Source: Onchocerca volvulus (taxonomy: Eukaryota; Nematoda; Chromadorea; Rhabditida; Onchocercidae). From it: DNA of 64,000 nucleotides. Of this stretch, positions 24,401 through 37,005 are shown one piece after another. Below the pieces are notes generated by a model. The model was given only the letters and a program-made list of their open reading frames with translations. It had not been told where the DNA came from and ran no database searches. Position 1 is the stretch's first letter; each line of letters starts with the position of its first letter. Location of the stretch: contig HG738141.1 in NCBI GenBank assembly GCA_000499405.2, forward strand, positions 1,036,642 through 1,100,641, given 5' to 3'. Both the position numbers and the translations under genes were made by a program.

Positions 24401-27400
24401 GTTGTCCTTACAAAAAGGATAAAAACAAAAGAATTAACTCTGTTAACTTTCTACTCATTCCTAATTTACATTACATAAGTTTTCCCTATTCGAATACTTG
24501 AAACTAATTTAAACAAAACATTGTTCTCAATCGTTAAAATTCTCTTCAGGGTATTGAAACTTATGGAATTGTCGGATTCACGACTTTCAGCTGGTATACC
24601 AGGGAACTATAAGCTTGAGGTGGCCTATCTGTATATGTTAGATCAATTTCGAAAGATTTACGTTAGTGATCAGATTCAGAAAATTAGTAAAGTTTATGAT
24701 CAACTCGAGAAGAATCTTGGCTTGCAGGACGAAACTGCTGTAATTACTATATACGCTCGCAAAATGTAAATTTTTTACATGCCAAATAATTTTAATGATG
24801 TAATTTTAACTGACTGTTTACTTGGTTTCTGTAATGGATATCAAAATTAGTTATTTTGTGATTTTACATATAGGATAAATAATCTGCAGTTTTTAATTAA
24901 TTTTTGTAATATCTTTATATCATTGGTGTGATTTCATTTTGGCCATAACTTTATGTTCCACGCTGTGAAAGGAACTCACTCAAACCACTCGGTTCACTCT
25001 CTACTTAGGTTTTTCGTATCATAACGCCCGATACTATATTAATTTCAACATATTATTGCTTTTTTTTTTTCTACCTAAATATAGCAGCATCTATCACGAG
25101 AAATATAAATAATAAAATTAAACATTGCAGTATCACAAATCTGAAATATTGGGGAGCGGAGGAGAAGCTAGTTGACGACAGTTTAGTGCTTCTTAACGAA
25201 CTTTCACTCGGTTTTTCAGCTGGTCGTCGCTTGATGCGATTGCCTGATATACAGTTATTGTTAAATAATCATTCGGTATGTGTTATTTGTCAATGATAAT
25301 TGAGTAATTAACAAGGTTGGATAAGAAATATTAAAAGGCAGGTTTACTGTCCAGTTGGTTTAATCCAGTTTGCTAATTAGATGAAATATGGATGAAGAAA
25401 ATGACATAAACTTATCCATATAGGAAGCATTAAGATGCATTCTTGATAGCAGATGATGAAAAGCATTTTGAACTGAATGATTAATATCCTTAAGCAGTTC
25501 AAATATTTAGCATAGTAAAAGATTTACTAGTCCTATTTGTGCGAATTGCAATTTGAAGTACTAACTGATTTTTGAACAAATACGTGATTTTAACTTGTTA
25601 TATAAGTTTTAGTCAAAAATTCTACCTTTAATTCTCAGTTTCAAATTAATTTTAATTTCAAGTGTGAACATTTCTCGTTTTTGTCTTCGGAAGCTGATTT
25701 GATGACAATGCGATCACGGACAACATTTTATGCTTCTTTGATGCGGTTGTTGTGTTTAGACTTAAATGACAACGATACGACGTTTTATTCATTCATGCAA
25801 CCTTTGACAGGTTTCCTGCATTCTTTTTTTGTTTAATTTTATTAGAGAAATATAGGATTATTTTAGAATCACTTATTTTAGGAATACAGTTGTATTTGTG
25901 AGATTACTGATAACTGAAAATATATGACTATGTGCAAAGGTTTTGGATAAATGCAAATCTCTTCAATTTTAACGATTTAGAGCAGAAAATTAACTTGGGA
26001 ATTGAAGCTTGTTAAACTAGAACTGCTGCATTTTTGTTTCCCTAATACAGCAAATCTTTTCATCACTGCGCAGCATATCCTATCTTTCCTTTATTATGAT
26101 TTACAACTGTTATTTAATGCCATTGGAAGTGAAGAAATCATCTTAAAACGAACTGTTTTTGCACGTGGTATTTTCGCTAAAACTTTTTGAAATTTCCTAC
26201 TGCAATGTGTTCACGGATTATATAAATATTGGGGAACTGAATATTTTTATATCTGTTTTATAGAGTTTAGTTAACATCAAATTGTTTCGAGACTTGTAGC
26301 TTAGTTTTAGTGATAGATACAGATTTTGGATTATTAATTTGTTTTTAAATTGTAAAAAAGAGTCTCATTAGCTGTGCATTATTATTATTAAATTGAATTT
26401 TAGATGTTGTGCGAGAAATTTATGATGTTTTTGCGATGAGTGCACCAACTGTTGATCAGGAACGTGTAAAGGTTTGTATTATTTAAAATACATCTAATTT
26501 TCGATTGTGAGGGTAAGACCATGACCTTAAATAATTTTGCTCTATTTACTTTGGCGTTATTCGTCACCTTATAATGCACAGCGAATTATACCATAAAATG
26601 AAGTTTCAATCTTCTGAAAAAGTAAGGAATCGATTATTCTGCAATTTTTATGCACTATGATTATTAAAAACTGGAGATTATTCTTTAAACATTTCCAGAG
26701 CCCATCTAATGTCTCAAACTATAATTAGTATGCTTAGATGTTCATGTAATATTTGTCCATTATAGTTTTTTCGGACATTTTTTAGCGTGCTGTTGTTGGT
26801 CTTTGTCGGGATCTTCGGGGAATCTCGACGGCATGTCATACGAAATATGTTTTTGCAATGCTATTCGATTGGATGTAAGTTTCAAAATGTAATTTATAAT
26901 TTCTGAATGATAGTTAAGATGTAACAGGAATGGCAAATCATTGCTTGTTGGGTAGAGTAGTATGTGAAACAGTTGCGGAGATGCTTCAATAATCATATAA
27001 AATATTGATTTTATATATTGCAGAAGATATTGCATAATGTTGCAGAAGTTTGATATGCCGAATCATATTAACCCTGTTTTGGCGATTACTTTAAGTAATA
27101 TCTTTGCAATCATGCAGTAATCCATAATTTTAGGTTAAGAAAAAAAAAATTAAAACTATTTAGGCCGAATATCTTTTTAAAATAATTCTTACATCATTTA
27201 TGGGTCCAATTCTTTCTCTAATAATGATGCCATTTAACCGTTTTAATGAATGCTCCAGATTTTCCATTATCTTTTCCTTCGTTTCTTTTCTTTTTCTTGA
27301 AAAGCTAAAATAAGACTAGCGTTCCAATTAATACTATTCATATACAATTTGTCGTCTATATATGCGTAGTTTGGAATGTAATCAACTTTGACTGAATATA

Positions 27401-30400
27401 TGACGCAGAGCATATTAGTCATTATTCCAAAATTTTTCCACTTTATATGTCAGCTTAAAGCATTTTTTGCATAAATACAAAAATGTGCATGTATATGAAA
27501 GTTAATTGAATGGCTTGGAAGTTAAACGAAAATAAGTATATATGCATAATGCTAAGCGTGAGAGCGTATGATATATAGTGTCTATATATTGATGAGCAAA
27601 AGTTCGAGTAGAAATTTGATAGAACAGATTTTTTTTTTTTTTTTTTTGAGATAAGTTGAAAATATGAGATGCAGTGATTTGAAAGTTTAGGTACCCAAAT
27701 GTATTTTCAATATTGGTTCGCTCAGTGGATGTTTGGGCGGACTGCACGGAAGTGGTTAGTCCTATATTGAAATTGTTGGTAGAATTATGTCAGAATCGTC
27801 AACAGCGATTACAGTTCGAGATGTCATCATGCAGTGCTGTATTGTTGTTTCGAGAAGTATCAAAAATCATCTGTACATATGGTTAGTAGTTGTTTTGCTG
27901 TGCATGGAATTTCCAATAATATCCACAATACAAACTAGAAATTTTCCTCCTTCTATAATTTTATGAGTGATTGCATGGGATTTTTCATACTTCTGATGTT
28001 TTATTTCTTTTCTTTTTTTGGCACGCTGAATTGAAATAAATGTTTATGATAGAACTTCGCTCTATTTTTTTTAATTTTTTCAGGTACAAGAATGTTAGCG
28101 CTACCCAAAGTAGTTCCTGAAAATGCTTATAAGCAAAGGTATAAAAATATTGGTACTGTTTTTGCTATACTGAAAATGGCCTTAAGCGGTTCATATATTC
28201 CATTTGGTGTATTTCGATTATATGGCGACACATGTCTCCAAGATGCCTTAGCAATGTTTGTGAAGCTTCTCATGTATATACCAGAGGAAGAATTTCATGT
28301 AAGTTTCGTAGAAATATCGAAGTACTTCAACTTAGCTTGTTCCGTCAGTTGTTTGGTTTAACGTTTTTTATTAATTTGAATGAATGTTACAATAGTCTTA
28401 TTTTAATCTAATTGGAAAGTTTACAGAAAATAATCCAGTGATCGAGAGCTTTAAATTGAAAGTAAATTTAGGAATAAATGTTCATCAACAAATTTGACAG
28501 CTATTGAAAATATTCAAAATCATTTGTCGAATAATTCATTGAAAGCTAAAGCCGTTAATGCATTACATTTACTCCTTGCTAATATTCTATTCACTTTTTT
28601 TTAAATAAATTTTCCTTTTAATCGGGTTTTTTTCAGTCCTATTCAAAGATAATCCAGAATTTTCATACATTATTGGAATCTATTGCGCAGGATAATATGT
28701 GCTTCTTATCGAATATTAAACCGGAAGTGTTTACGGTTCTGATGCGATATATCGAGCAGGCAACTATTTCATTAGATGCCATTGTTGTAAGTTTAAACCT
28801 CTTTTCGAGATAGCACATACTATTTCTTTGCAGATTATTTTGTTTAGAATTACGGAATTTTGGGTTGAAAAAAATATTTTTATTTTTTCTTTTTGGACAA
28901 AAGGTAATTGGTTTGGAAGGAGGGTGAAACGCGAGCAAAAATAACTAAAATTCAGTAGATAAATCCAGTTTCTAGCACTGAATTCGATTTTATGATAACT
29001 TATAATCATTTCACTTGTTTTCGTTATAAATTTTTCAGAGTTGAAGTTTTATTTGCTTATAATTGTTTGGTTTAGGTAACAGCATCATGTTCAACCCTGG
29101 ATCTAATATTAAATTATTTGTATCGTCGGTTAACGCGTACAGCTCCACCTCGAACACATGTTGGTGCTGAAGCTGAGGGAGAGAATTGTATACGTGCTCT
29201 GGAGGCTCAACCATCTTTGCTACCTCAGGTTAGTTAATCTCATTTTGCTGAAGCGCTGGAAATTTTTCTAAATGATCTTAAACAGAAAATGAAAATTAGA
29301 AGAATTAATTGTGTTGGATTGCGAATATTTTCTGGTTAGATTTGGTTTTTCCTCTGAAATCAACTTCAAGTCCATTTTAAATTTAGGCTTTTCATTTTCA
29401 TTATACTAAATATACTTATAAATATCGCATTTATCATCTTATTAATTAGAGAGACAGGAGAACTTACATATCTTTTTCTTTAAGCTTTATCTTAGTTTAC
29501 CAACATGTTAGAGAAGTTGGAATAGGTCAAATTATATTGTTCTTTGATGAGCTCATTGATAATATTGGTCAACTTACATCAAGAATTTCCATTATAAACT
29601 TGCGTATTTAAGATGTTATCAACTATATTGAATGCTTCGTTATTCGAGGATGTCAAATGTCAATGGTCATTGTCACGACCATTACTCGGCTTAATTTTGC
29701 TGCAAGAAGAATGCTTCCAACAGTGGAAAATGGAATTATTGGCGAATCAACCGCAGGATAAACGTACTGCGTTTGAAGAGGTTGTGCTTTTTTCTTGCGA
29801 TAATTTTTGATACTATCCAATGAATTTGATCATTTATATAGATCTTGAGATAAAATCCCGTAAAATAGGATATGTTTAGCGATATCATATGATAGATACG
29901 TTGAATTATAATTCAGCAGAATAATGGGAGAATATTCAATAACATTTTATCAAGATTATGTTTTTTTTTTTTTTTTAATACAAATTATGACCACTTAGTT
30001 GTCTTTGTTATCACTTAACATTTGTTATGACTACGTTTCAGATTGTAAGTATTATTGAGATGTCCATGTTCGTTAAACATACTTGAGCGTATTTTTTATT
30101 TTAAGATAATTTTTCATAAATTTTCAAAATTTTCTGACTTCATCTTTTAAGGCTTTTACATCTCTAATGGACGGTGTAGAAAGGAATTTAAGTACTCGGA
30201 ACAAAGACACATTTACACAAAATATGAATATGTTTCGAAAAACGGTAAGTACCCACTTTTATGTCGATGCCTACCTGTTTTACTAAAGTAGTCGTCCAAT
30301 TTAGTTTTTGTTCGTGGGAATTTCTCAATGAATTAAATTAGTCGCAGAGAAGGGTTTTCAATAGCGAATTTTTCATTTTCATATACTGACAAGTCTTATT

Positions 30401-30671
30401 TCAAGATATTTTTAATTTTTGAACCTGCAGATGTGAGCTAACAATCAATATCGCTTAATCATTTTGTTAATTTTCCCGTTTGTTTAGATCAATCCAGTGC
30501 AGTTATTTAACTTAGTTTGAGCTGTTTTTTATTTTTATCTTTTTTTATATCAAATGAAAGTCAACACATTTGTATCAGATAAAATCCATGTACATTCAGA
30601 TCCAGGAAATTATCAAAGGTGACGTTGTATCAGCAGTGCAACCACTTCCAGTTGCTGATATGATGTCGTAG
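18417..30671 (+). CDS. XPO7: Exportin-7 (RanBP16-type nuclear export receptor)
   Basis: Exportin-7 is an importin-beta-superfamily HEAT-repeat receptor that binds RanGTP and carries folded cargo out of the nucleus. Twenty-four exons join in frame: 18417-18434, 18830-18967, 19332-19422, 19877-20052, 20247-20312, 21106-21243, 21583-21709, 21992-22200, 22491-22622, 22909-23081, 23690-23855, 24030-24259, 24550-24765, 25131-25275, 25663-25810, 26404-26471, 26786-26874, 27691-27881, 28084-28298, 28637-28786, 29076-29228, 29613-29780, 30152-30244, 30600-30671. The product is about 1,123 residues (human 1,087). Diagnostic strings include [78 protein letters not shown] and the terminal ADMMS, all as in vertebrate exportin-7. 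The six-codon first exon fits the short N-terminus before the conserved NLCK segment. Acceptors at exons 15 and 23 are TTTCAAG/TTTTAAG types. Confidence 0.97.
18536..18587. repeat. 11-bp perfect inverted repeat in exportin-7 intron 1
   Basis: ACATGTGCCCA at 18536-18546 is the exact reverse complement of 18577-18587, separated by 30 bases. It lies about 100 bases downstream of the first exon. Confidence 0.6.
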
Positions 30672-33629
30672 TTATTTCGAAATTTCGATTTTCATTGCAT
30701 CTCTACCATTTCGTTCGTATCACTGCAATTCTTTTCAATAAGGGAAAAGAATGAGAATTATTGCTGGATTTATTTATGGTTATGGAGATGTTGATTTTGT
30801 GCCAATAACATGTTTGTGTCGACTGATCCAATGAATATCTCCAGCCAGCGTTCGTGCTTCTTATATGTGCTTATTCAGTGATTATGCTGTTTTAATAATT
30901 AGTGTTTCGATTTGCAAACATGATCATTATCGTAAACTCAGTGAAATTTGTAAAAAAAAAAAAAGTTTTTGAAGTAATTTGAAAATGCCTTATTGTTGTT
31001 GTCACTGTCATCAGATAATTTTTCAAGTACATCAATATTTTAGGAGATATTCTCAAATTTGAAAATATTTTCAGAAGTAAATTTATTATAATTCTTATAT
31101 TTTGTCAAATTCGAATGCTTTCAAGAAATTGAAATTTTTTCGAATACTGATTTTAATTTGTTTTCCGGTGATGGGAGTTATACAGAAAATACATTCTGAG
31201 ATTCCTATGGTGTCATGGCTCAGTGCCATGGAATCAGAATTTTTTTTTTCTTTAAGCGAAAGGAACTATATTTAATGCTTGTTTTGTACGGGTTATTTTA
31301 GAATGTGCATTTTGAATCTTATATTTTCATGCTTCTTATTGCTTTGCAATTTTTTATTACATTAGATGCATTTTAGACTTTCTCATTAGTTTTTCTTCAT
31401 TAAGAGAAGTATAGTGTCTAAAAATTGATTGATTTGTTTGCCCTTACCGACAAAAGAGTACCTTCATCGTTTTCTTCTAAGGTACCTGTATCCATCGCAG
31501 AATTTTTTTATTGTTAAACAATGTATTATACTAGGAACATTCGAGGAAAAAACTTGATTGAAACCTATCGCTATTGATTATAGTACTTTATTCTCCTGTA
31601 AACGTTGCTTAATTTTGTGCAGTGAAAAATTTGTCGTCTGCAGCATTTTCTACTTTTTTCTTATCGATGCAGGCAGCAAATTGTACTAACAGATGATTGA
31701 TCGTAGACATGAATTTTCATAATCAAAGCCTAAATCTAGACAAAAATGTTTAAATCAGAATACGTTCTAATATTTTTTTAATATTTTTAGGTTCCGTTTT
31801 ATTTTTTGTTTTTTTTTTTGAAGAACGAGCTTTAGGGGGTGGTTTTTTTGTTAGCTTTATTGGCTTTATTCAATTATGTATATCTCTTTGTTTCTATGTT
31901 ATATAATTGCTCAAAGTTTTACTGAAATTTTTTGAAAATTCATGTCGGTTATTACGATAGTGATGAAAGTAGCATAATGGGCTTGTACCATTGTAGATTT
32001 GCATCTTTTTTCTCATTTTTTCCTGCAGGGAACTTCTTCCATCATACAACATATTATTGATACAATGGGATGCACATCTGCTTGATATAAGTGCATTGTG
32101 CACTAATAAGAATGCAAATGCGACAAAGGCACATTTTCTGGCGCAAAATGCATAATCTCATGAAGTATACGTAGTAAATCTGAAACGATGAATAAGACAA
32201 AAGCTGTAAATTTGCAGAAAAAGTAATTTTTCGGGTGCTCACGACTTCGATGCATTTAGCAACTATAGCTTCCTGTCATTAGACCATAAATGAATGCATT
32301 AATTCCAGTTTTTAATTTTACTCATTTCAAAACAACTGCATATTCTTTATTCATTTCAATGCTTCTTTTTGTTCTTCCTTTCATTCCTTGTTGCTTACAT
32401 ATATTGTTTTCATGTACAATTGGCTTTATTCTTTTAATTTCAGTGATTTTGTTTCCTTCCGTTATTGATTAATGTTTTTTTGTTTTGTGCGTAGCATTAA
32501 AATATTTTAAATATATGTTCAAATTCTTTTGTTGTATAATCTTTTAATAATGCATTTGAGTATTTCGAAATGTGCTTTCTTCACTAATAATTGAGCTTTT
32601 TACCGAAAACAGTCTAGAAATTTTATGCGGTTTTTTGAACATTAGCAAGAGAATACAAATATTTTCATTCGAAGTATTTTATCGAAAGTCAATGAAATAA
32701 TAGAAACTCGTTAAAATTTAGCATTTTCTGTAAAATAATATAGGATAAGGTCTGATTATTAATACAATATTTTGCGCTTCCGATTCCATCTGTCTTATTT
32801 GACTTATGCATCGTTTCCTGGATGCTTTTTTTTTTTCTTAATTTCCTAAAGACGGTAATTATAAGTTGCGGAGAAGATTTATCTGGGGAAGTTTTGACCT
32901 ATATAACTGTTTCATTATTAAAATTATTTCCTGTTTCTGAATCATAAAATCAGATCATCCATCAATCTGGCTTTTCTGACATGAAAATATAATAATTATT
33001 ATTTGTCGATAAAATTAAATTGTGCCTCATATAGTAGAGTTTGATCCAGATCAATGATAGTCACATTCTGAACACTAATAAAGATCGATCGCTTATTTAG
33101 GATCTTTATAAATGTCTCGAAGAATCAATAAAAAAACATTCGCAAGAAAGGAGAATAGAAGAGGATTTAATATTCAGATTACTGAAAATTTCACTTCCAA
33201 TTTCACGAATTTACCGGTCATTCCCGGTTAGTTAAAACGATTAACGATATGTTAACACATATCACTATGGATGGATGATATCTTGAAATTAATTACCCAA
33301 TAAAATCAATCCTCTCACAGATAACATTTGATGAGTAGTCAAGAAAGATATTTAAATATATGCTAATTACATTATTTTCTCGCGACAAAAGAAACTATCA
33401 AGAACTCCCAAATACCTCAGATGAAAGAATTCCTTCTCGCTTTCCCGCTCCCCCGCTTATCACAGAAGCTTTTGCAACTTCCCAATGTCTTTCTCTTCGA
33501 TTGCGTTGCGTGCATGCATGCACGACTACTCCTCCTCTAGTGCAATTTGGAATGTGCAGGAAGCACACTCACTGAACTTTCTATTCTATTGCATAGCTGT
33601 TTGTACATGCGGTGAATGTTTATGTGTAT

Positions 33630-33634
<5 letters not shown>

Positions 33635-33677
<43 letters not shown>
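33635..33677 (+). repeat. (GT)n microsatellite
   Basis: About 21 uninterrupted TG units with interrupted TGTA units on both sides. Confidence 0.97.
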
Positions 33678-33684
<7 letters not shown>

Positions 33685-33871
33685 TATGTATGTGTAGGTG
33701 TGTAGCAATAACAACAACAAAACTGAAGTTAGAAGCAGTGCAGACAAGGACAGAAAAAGTTGTCATTAAGAGGAATTTATTTGGGTGTATGTTTCGCCAA
33801 CTCTTCGAAGTATTTTAAAATATCAATACTTCCTCCATTTGGTTGTTATTGGAAGGAACTCCATATCAGTT

Positions 33872-34167
33872 ACGTTCACGTGTTCGAAATATGCTATCCT
33901 ATATTCGTCACGTTCACGTATTCGAAATATGCTATCCTGTATTCGTCACGTTCACGTATTCGAAATATGCTATCCTAAATTCGTCACGTTCACGTACTCC
34001 GTGATACGCCATCCTATATCCATCACGTATCTCAGATATATCATCCTGTATACATCACGTTCACGTATTCGAGATATACCGTTTTATATTCTTTACGTTT
34101 ACGTTCGCGAAATGCAACATTCTATATCCATCACGTTGATGCTCTCAAAATGGAACATTTATTTATC
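33872..34167 (+). repeat. 38-bp minisatellite, eight units, decaying to the right
   Basis: Units start at 33872, 33910, 33948, 33986, 34025, 34057, 34095 and 34133. The first three differ at only a few positions; unit 4 is 39 bases, unit 5 lacks six bases, and the last is partial and diverged. The unit begins ACGTTCACGTATTCGAAATA. The first unit carries a CACGTG E-box at 33877-33882. Because 38 is not a multiple of three, the open frame across it is a by-product of the repeat. Confidence 0.92.
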
Positions 34168-37005
34168 TTCTATTTTTTATTTCCCGTAATATATATGTAT
34201 GTGTACATATGATTTCCATAAATTTATACATATTATATGTATATATAATTAAGTAATTAATAAGATTATTCCAAATTTTAGTATCGAATTATTTGAGATA
34301 ATTAAAAATTAAATTAAGAAGAGATTTTTCTCTCTCTCTCCCTCTCAATGTATAATAAAAGAGATTACTAACTTTTGCTAAAGTTTAATGCCCTTCTGTT
34401 ACTTTTTCTTCGTCTATTGATTTTTTTTTCTTTTCGCTTCTTTTTTTCATTTTCAAATTGTCACTAACTAAACAATTAAATCATTTCACTTTTTTTTTTT
34501 TTTTTAAATTGCCTCCGTTATCTAATTTATCATTTTCTCTTCTTATCATTCATTTGATAATATTTTCGACAATTTTTAAACTGCTTCGATTATCTAATTC
34601 ATTACTTTCTCTTCTTATCATTCATCTAATGATATTTTCGATGATTTAATTAACCAAAAGTTTGCCTAACGAACTGAACAATTTTTTTTTTTTCATTTCA
34701 CAAGTTTAACAAATTTCAGTTTATTGCAAATATTGTTTTATTAAATCGATACGATTATGGCATGAAATGAACGAAAAACTAATGGAAAGCAAAGGGGAAG
34801 ATCGTTGTTTAGGTAAAAATGGAAAGCATTTCGAAGGAATGTGTCTTTAATTATTATGTCATAAATTCTAAAATATAATTAACATTAATTCATAGATCAA
34901 AGATTACAATGTTTCCTTATCATTATGCCAAAGAGCTATTTATTAGTTCGATTTTTGAAATTTTTTTTTTTTTTTTGACTTTTTTTGATTTGCAATCTTT
35001 TACTTTATTTTATTTATTTTTTTTTTTTTTTGAAATTTTGATTGTCAAATTAACGCGCATGTGAGCAGTAGTATGAAACTCGTTTTTTGTTTCAAAATGC
35101 ATTTATACTGGTAAAACTGGTCGTTGTTTTTCTTTGTTTTTTTCATTGTCTTTATCTCTTATCAGTGACAAAATTATTATCAGCAGTCGAAATGGACAGA
35201 TGAATGTTCCGGAATATTTGAATAATTTCAATCATCAAACTAATCTTTTCAAAACATCCGTATTATATGACCGGATCCGGAATATTGCATTTGAGCGTAA
35301 TTATTAGAACAATAGGAAAATGAAAGTGTGTAAATGAATGAATGAAGAAATTTTGTTTTAGCGGACTTTCAAAATTAATTATGAAAGTTCCAAATTCTTT
35401 TTTTTTTTTTTGTTTATTTATTTATTTTTTATTTCTTTATTTATGTTTGTTTTAAATGGCTCATTCGATAATAATTTAAAATATTTAAATTTATTTGTTT
35501 ACTTAGCTGCTTTTGTGTTTTTTTAGCTACTTATTACCTATTTATTCCATGCTTATCACTTCAAAAGTATTATTATTATTATTATTATTCATAGCAATAA
35601 ATGATTATTGCTTTCTTAACATATCAACTGTATAACTTAGTGATAATTAGACTATGAAATTAATATCATTATCTCTTCGTCACTATAGTTACACATTTCT
35701 GAATCTGTGATTCATTGATTCTTTCAACTTGTTATTGCTAGATGAATCAGTTGAATGTAAGGAATAGAGGATGAATGTTTATTTGCTTTAAATTTGTATT
35801 GAAACTATTTTAAATTTCGCCACATTTCACTTGTTAAAATGATGCTAAAATTGTGCTAAACAACAGCATTGTAATGTTATTACAAAGCATTTTGAATAGT
35901 TTGTCCAATTTTTGCACAAAACTTTATCACAACTTTATCACAATTATCAATGAATCATTATATGTTTAAATTATTTGCTTAGACTATTGAAATGTCAGCT
36001 ATTATATTTAACGGTGAGCAAATTTTAAAGAATTGAAGGAAATTTAAATGGAGAAAACGAAAACTATATTATTCATATTTTAGCGTTTTCTTTACTTTTT
36101 CATAAAAATTTAAACGAAGATGAAAATTTGAAATTGTTGTGAATTTTTTTGATGATTTCCTAGGATTGAATTTTGGGATAGAAAACAAAAAATTTATTTG
36201 AAATGTATTAATGAAATTTACCGAATTTATTCACAAATATTCACAGCACTTTAATTTGGAGCAAGGAAGTAATAGAAGTTCTGATTTCTATTTTTATTGT
36301 CAACAACATTATTTTATATTAATAATTAATTTCTCTTTATTAATTGATATGATTCTTTTGTATTATTTGCTATTTTAATTTACTTATAATAATATTTAAA
36401 CTCTTTTTCATATTTTATAACATTTGATATTTAATATTTTGCATTGGTAATAAAAAAGATTTGTCGATAATAGCTGAAATATATACTCTATGCAATTAAT
36501 ATGTACTTAAATACGAATAATGTATTATTACTTAAATAGATAATAATATAATGTGTATTAAATACATATGTTATATCCTTAAATACATATTAATATACTT
36601 AATCTTTGAATCTCTTGGAAAACTGAATGTTATCTATTATTCATTCTGTTAAGATTAGTATTGAAAGATTAGAATTGAATTAATGGAATGATGGATATTA
36701 AATATATTTTAATTTATTCAGTAAAAATTAAAATATATTAATTCTAATCTTTTATGTGATCTATTATAAATCAATGACTTTAATGTCATCGATTTATACA
36801 TGATTGATGATTAACATAAGCACTGATAATATTAAAATAAGTATTGAAATTTGAAAATTTTGCACATATATCACATCGTACCCATTAATTCTACGATATC
36901 ACAATTGTTTATTTTCTTTAAATAGTTTGATTTTTCGATTATTTAATCGAATTTTGAAAATTATCTTTTTTTTCTGATTATTTTCATACTGATAATTTCT
37001 CAGTG

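Larger units (their letters stand above)
30672..37005. other. Gene-poor interval between exportin-7 and the TPM-domain gene
   Basis: The first part should hold the exportin-7 3' UTR. I find no run of spliceable coding exons on either strand. The interval contains a GT dinucleotide tract (33635-33677), a 16-base palindrome (33509-33524), a 38-bp minisatellite (33872-34167) and many poly-T runs. The right end should hold the TPM gene promoter. Confidence 0.65.

Noticed and set aside
32029..32085. Possible alternative last exon of exportin-7 after a CTGCAG acceptor (GTSSIIQHIIDTMGCTSA then stop)
   Set aside because: It keeps frame with exon 23, but a conserved DMMS-ending exon already exists at 30600 and nothing else supports this one.
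33785..34189. 134-codon open frame
   Set aside because: It is the translation of a 38-bp minisatellite; the peptide repeats only because the DNA does.
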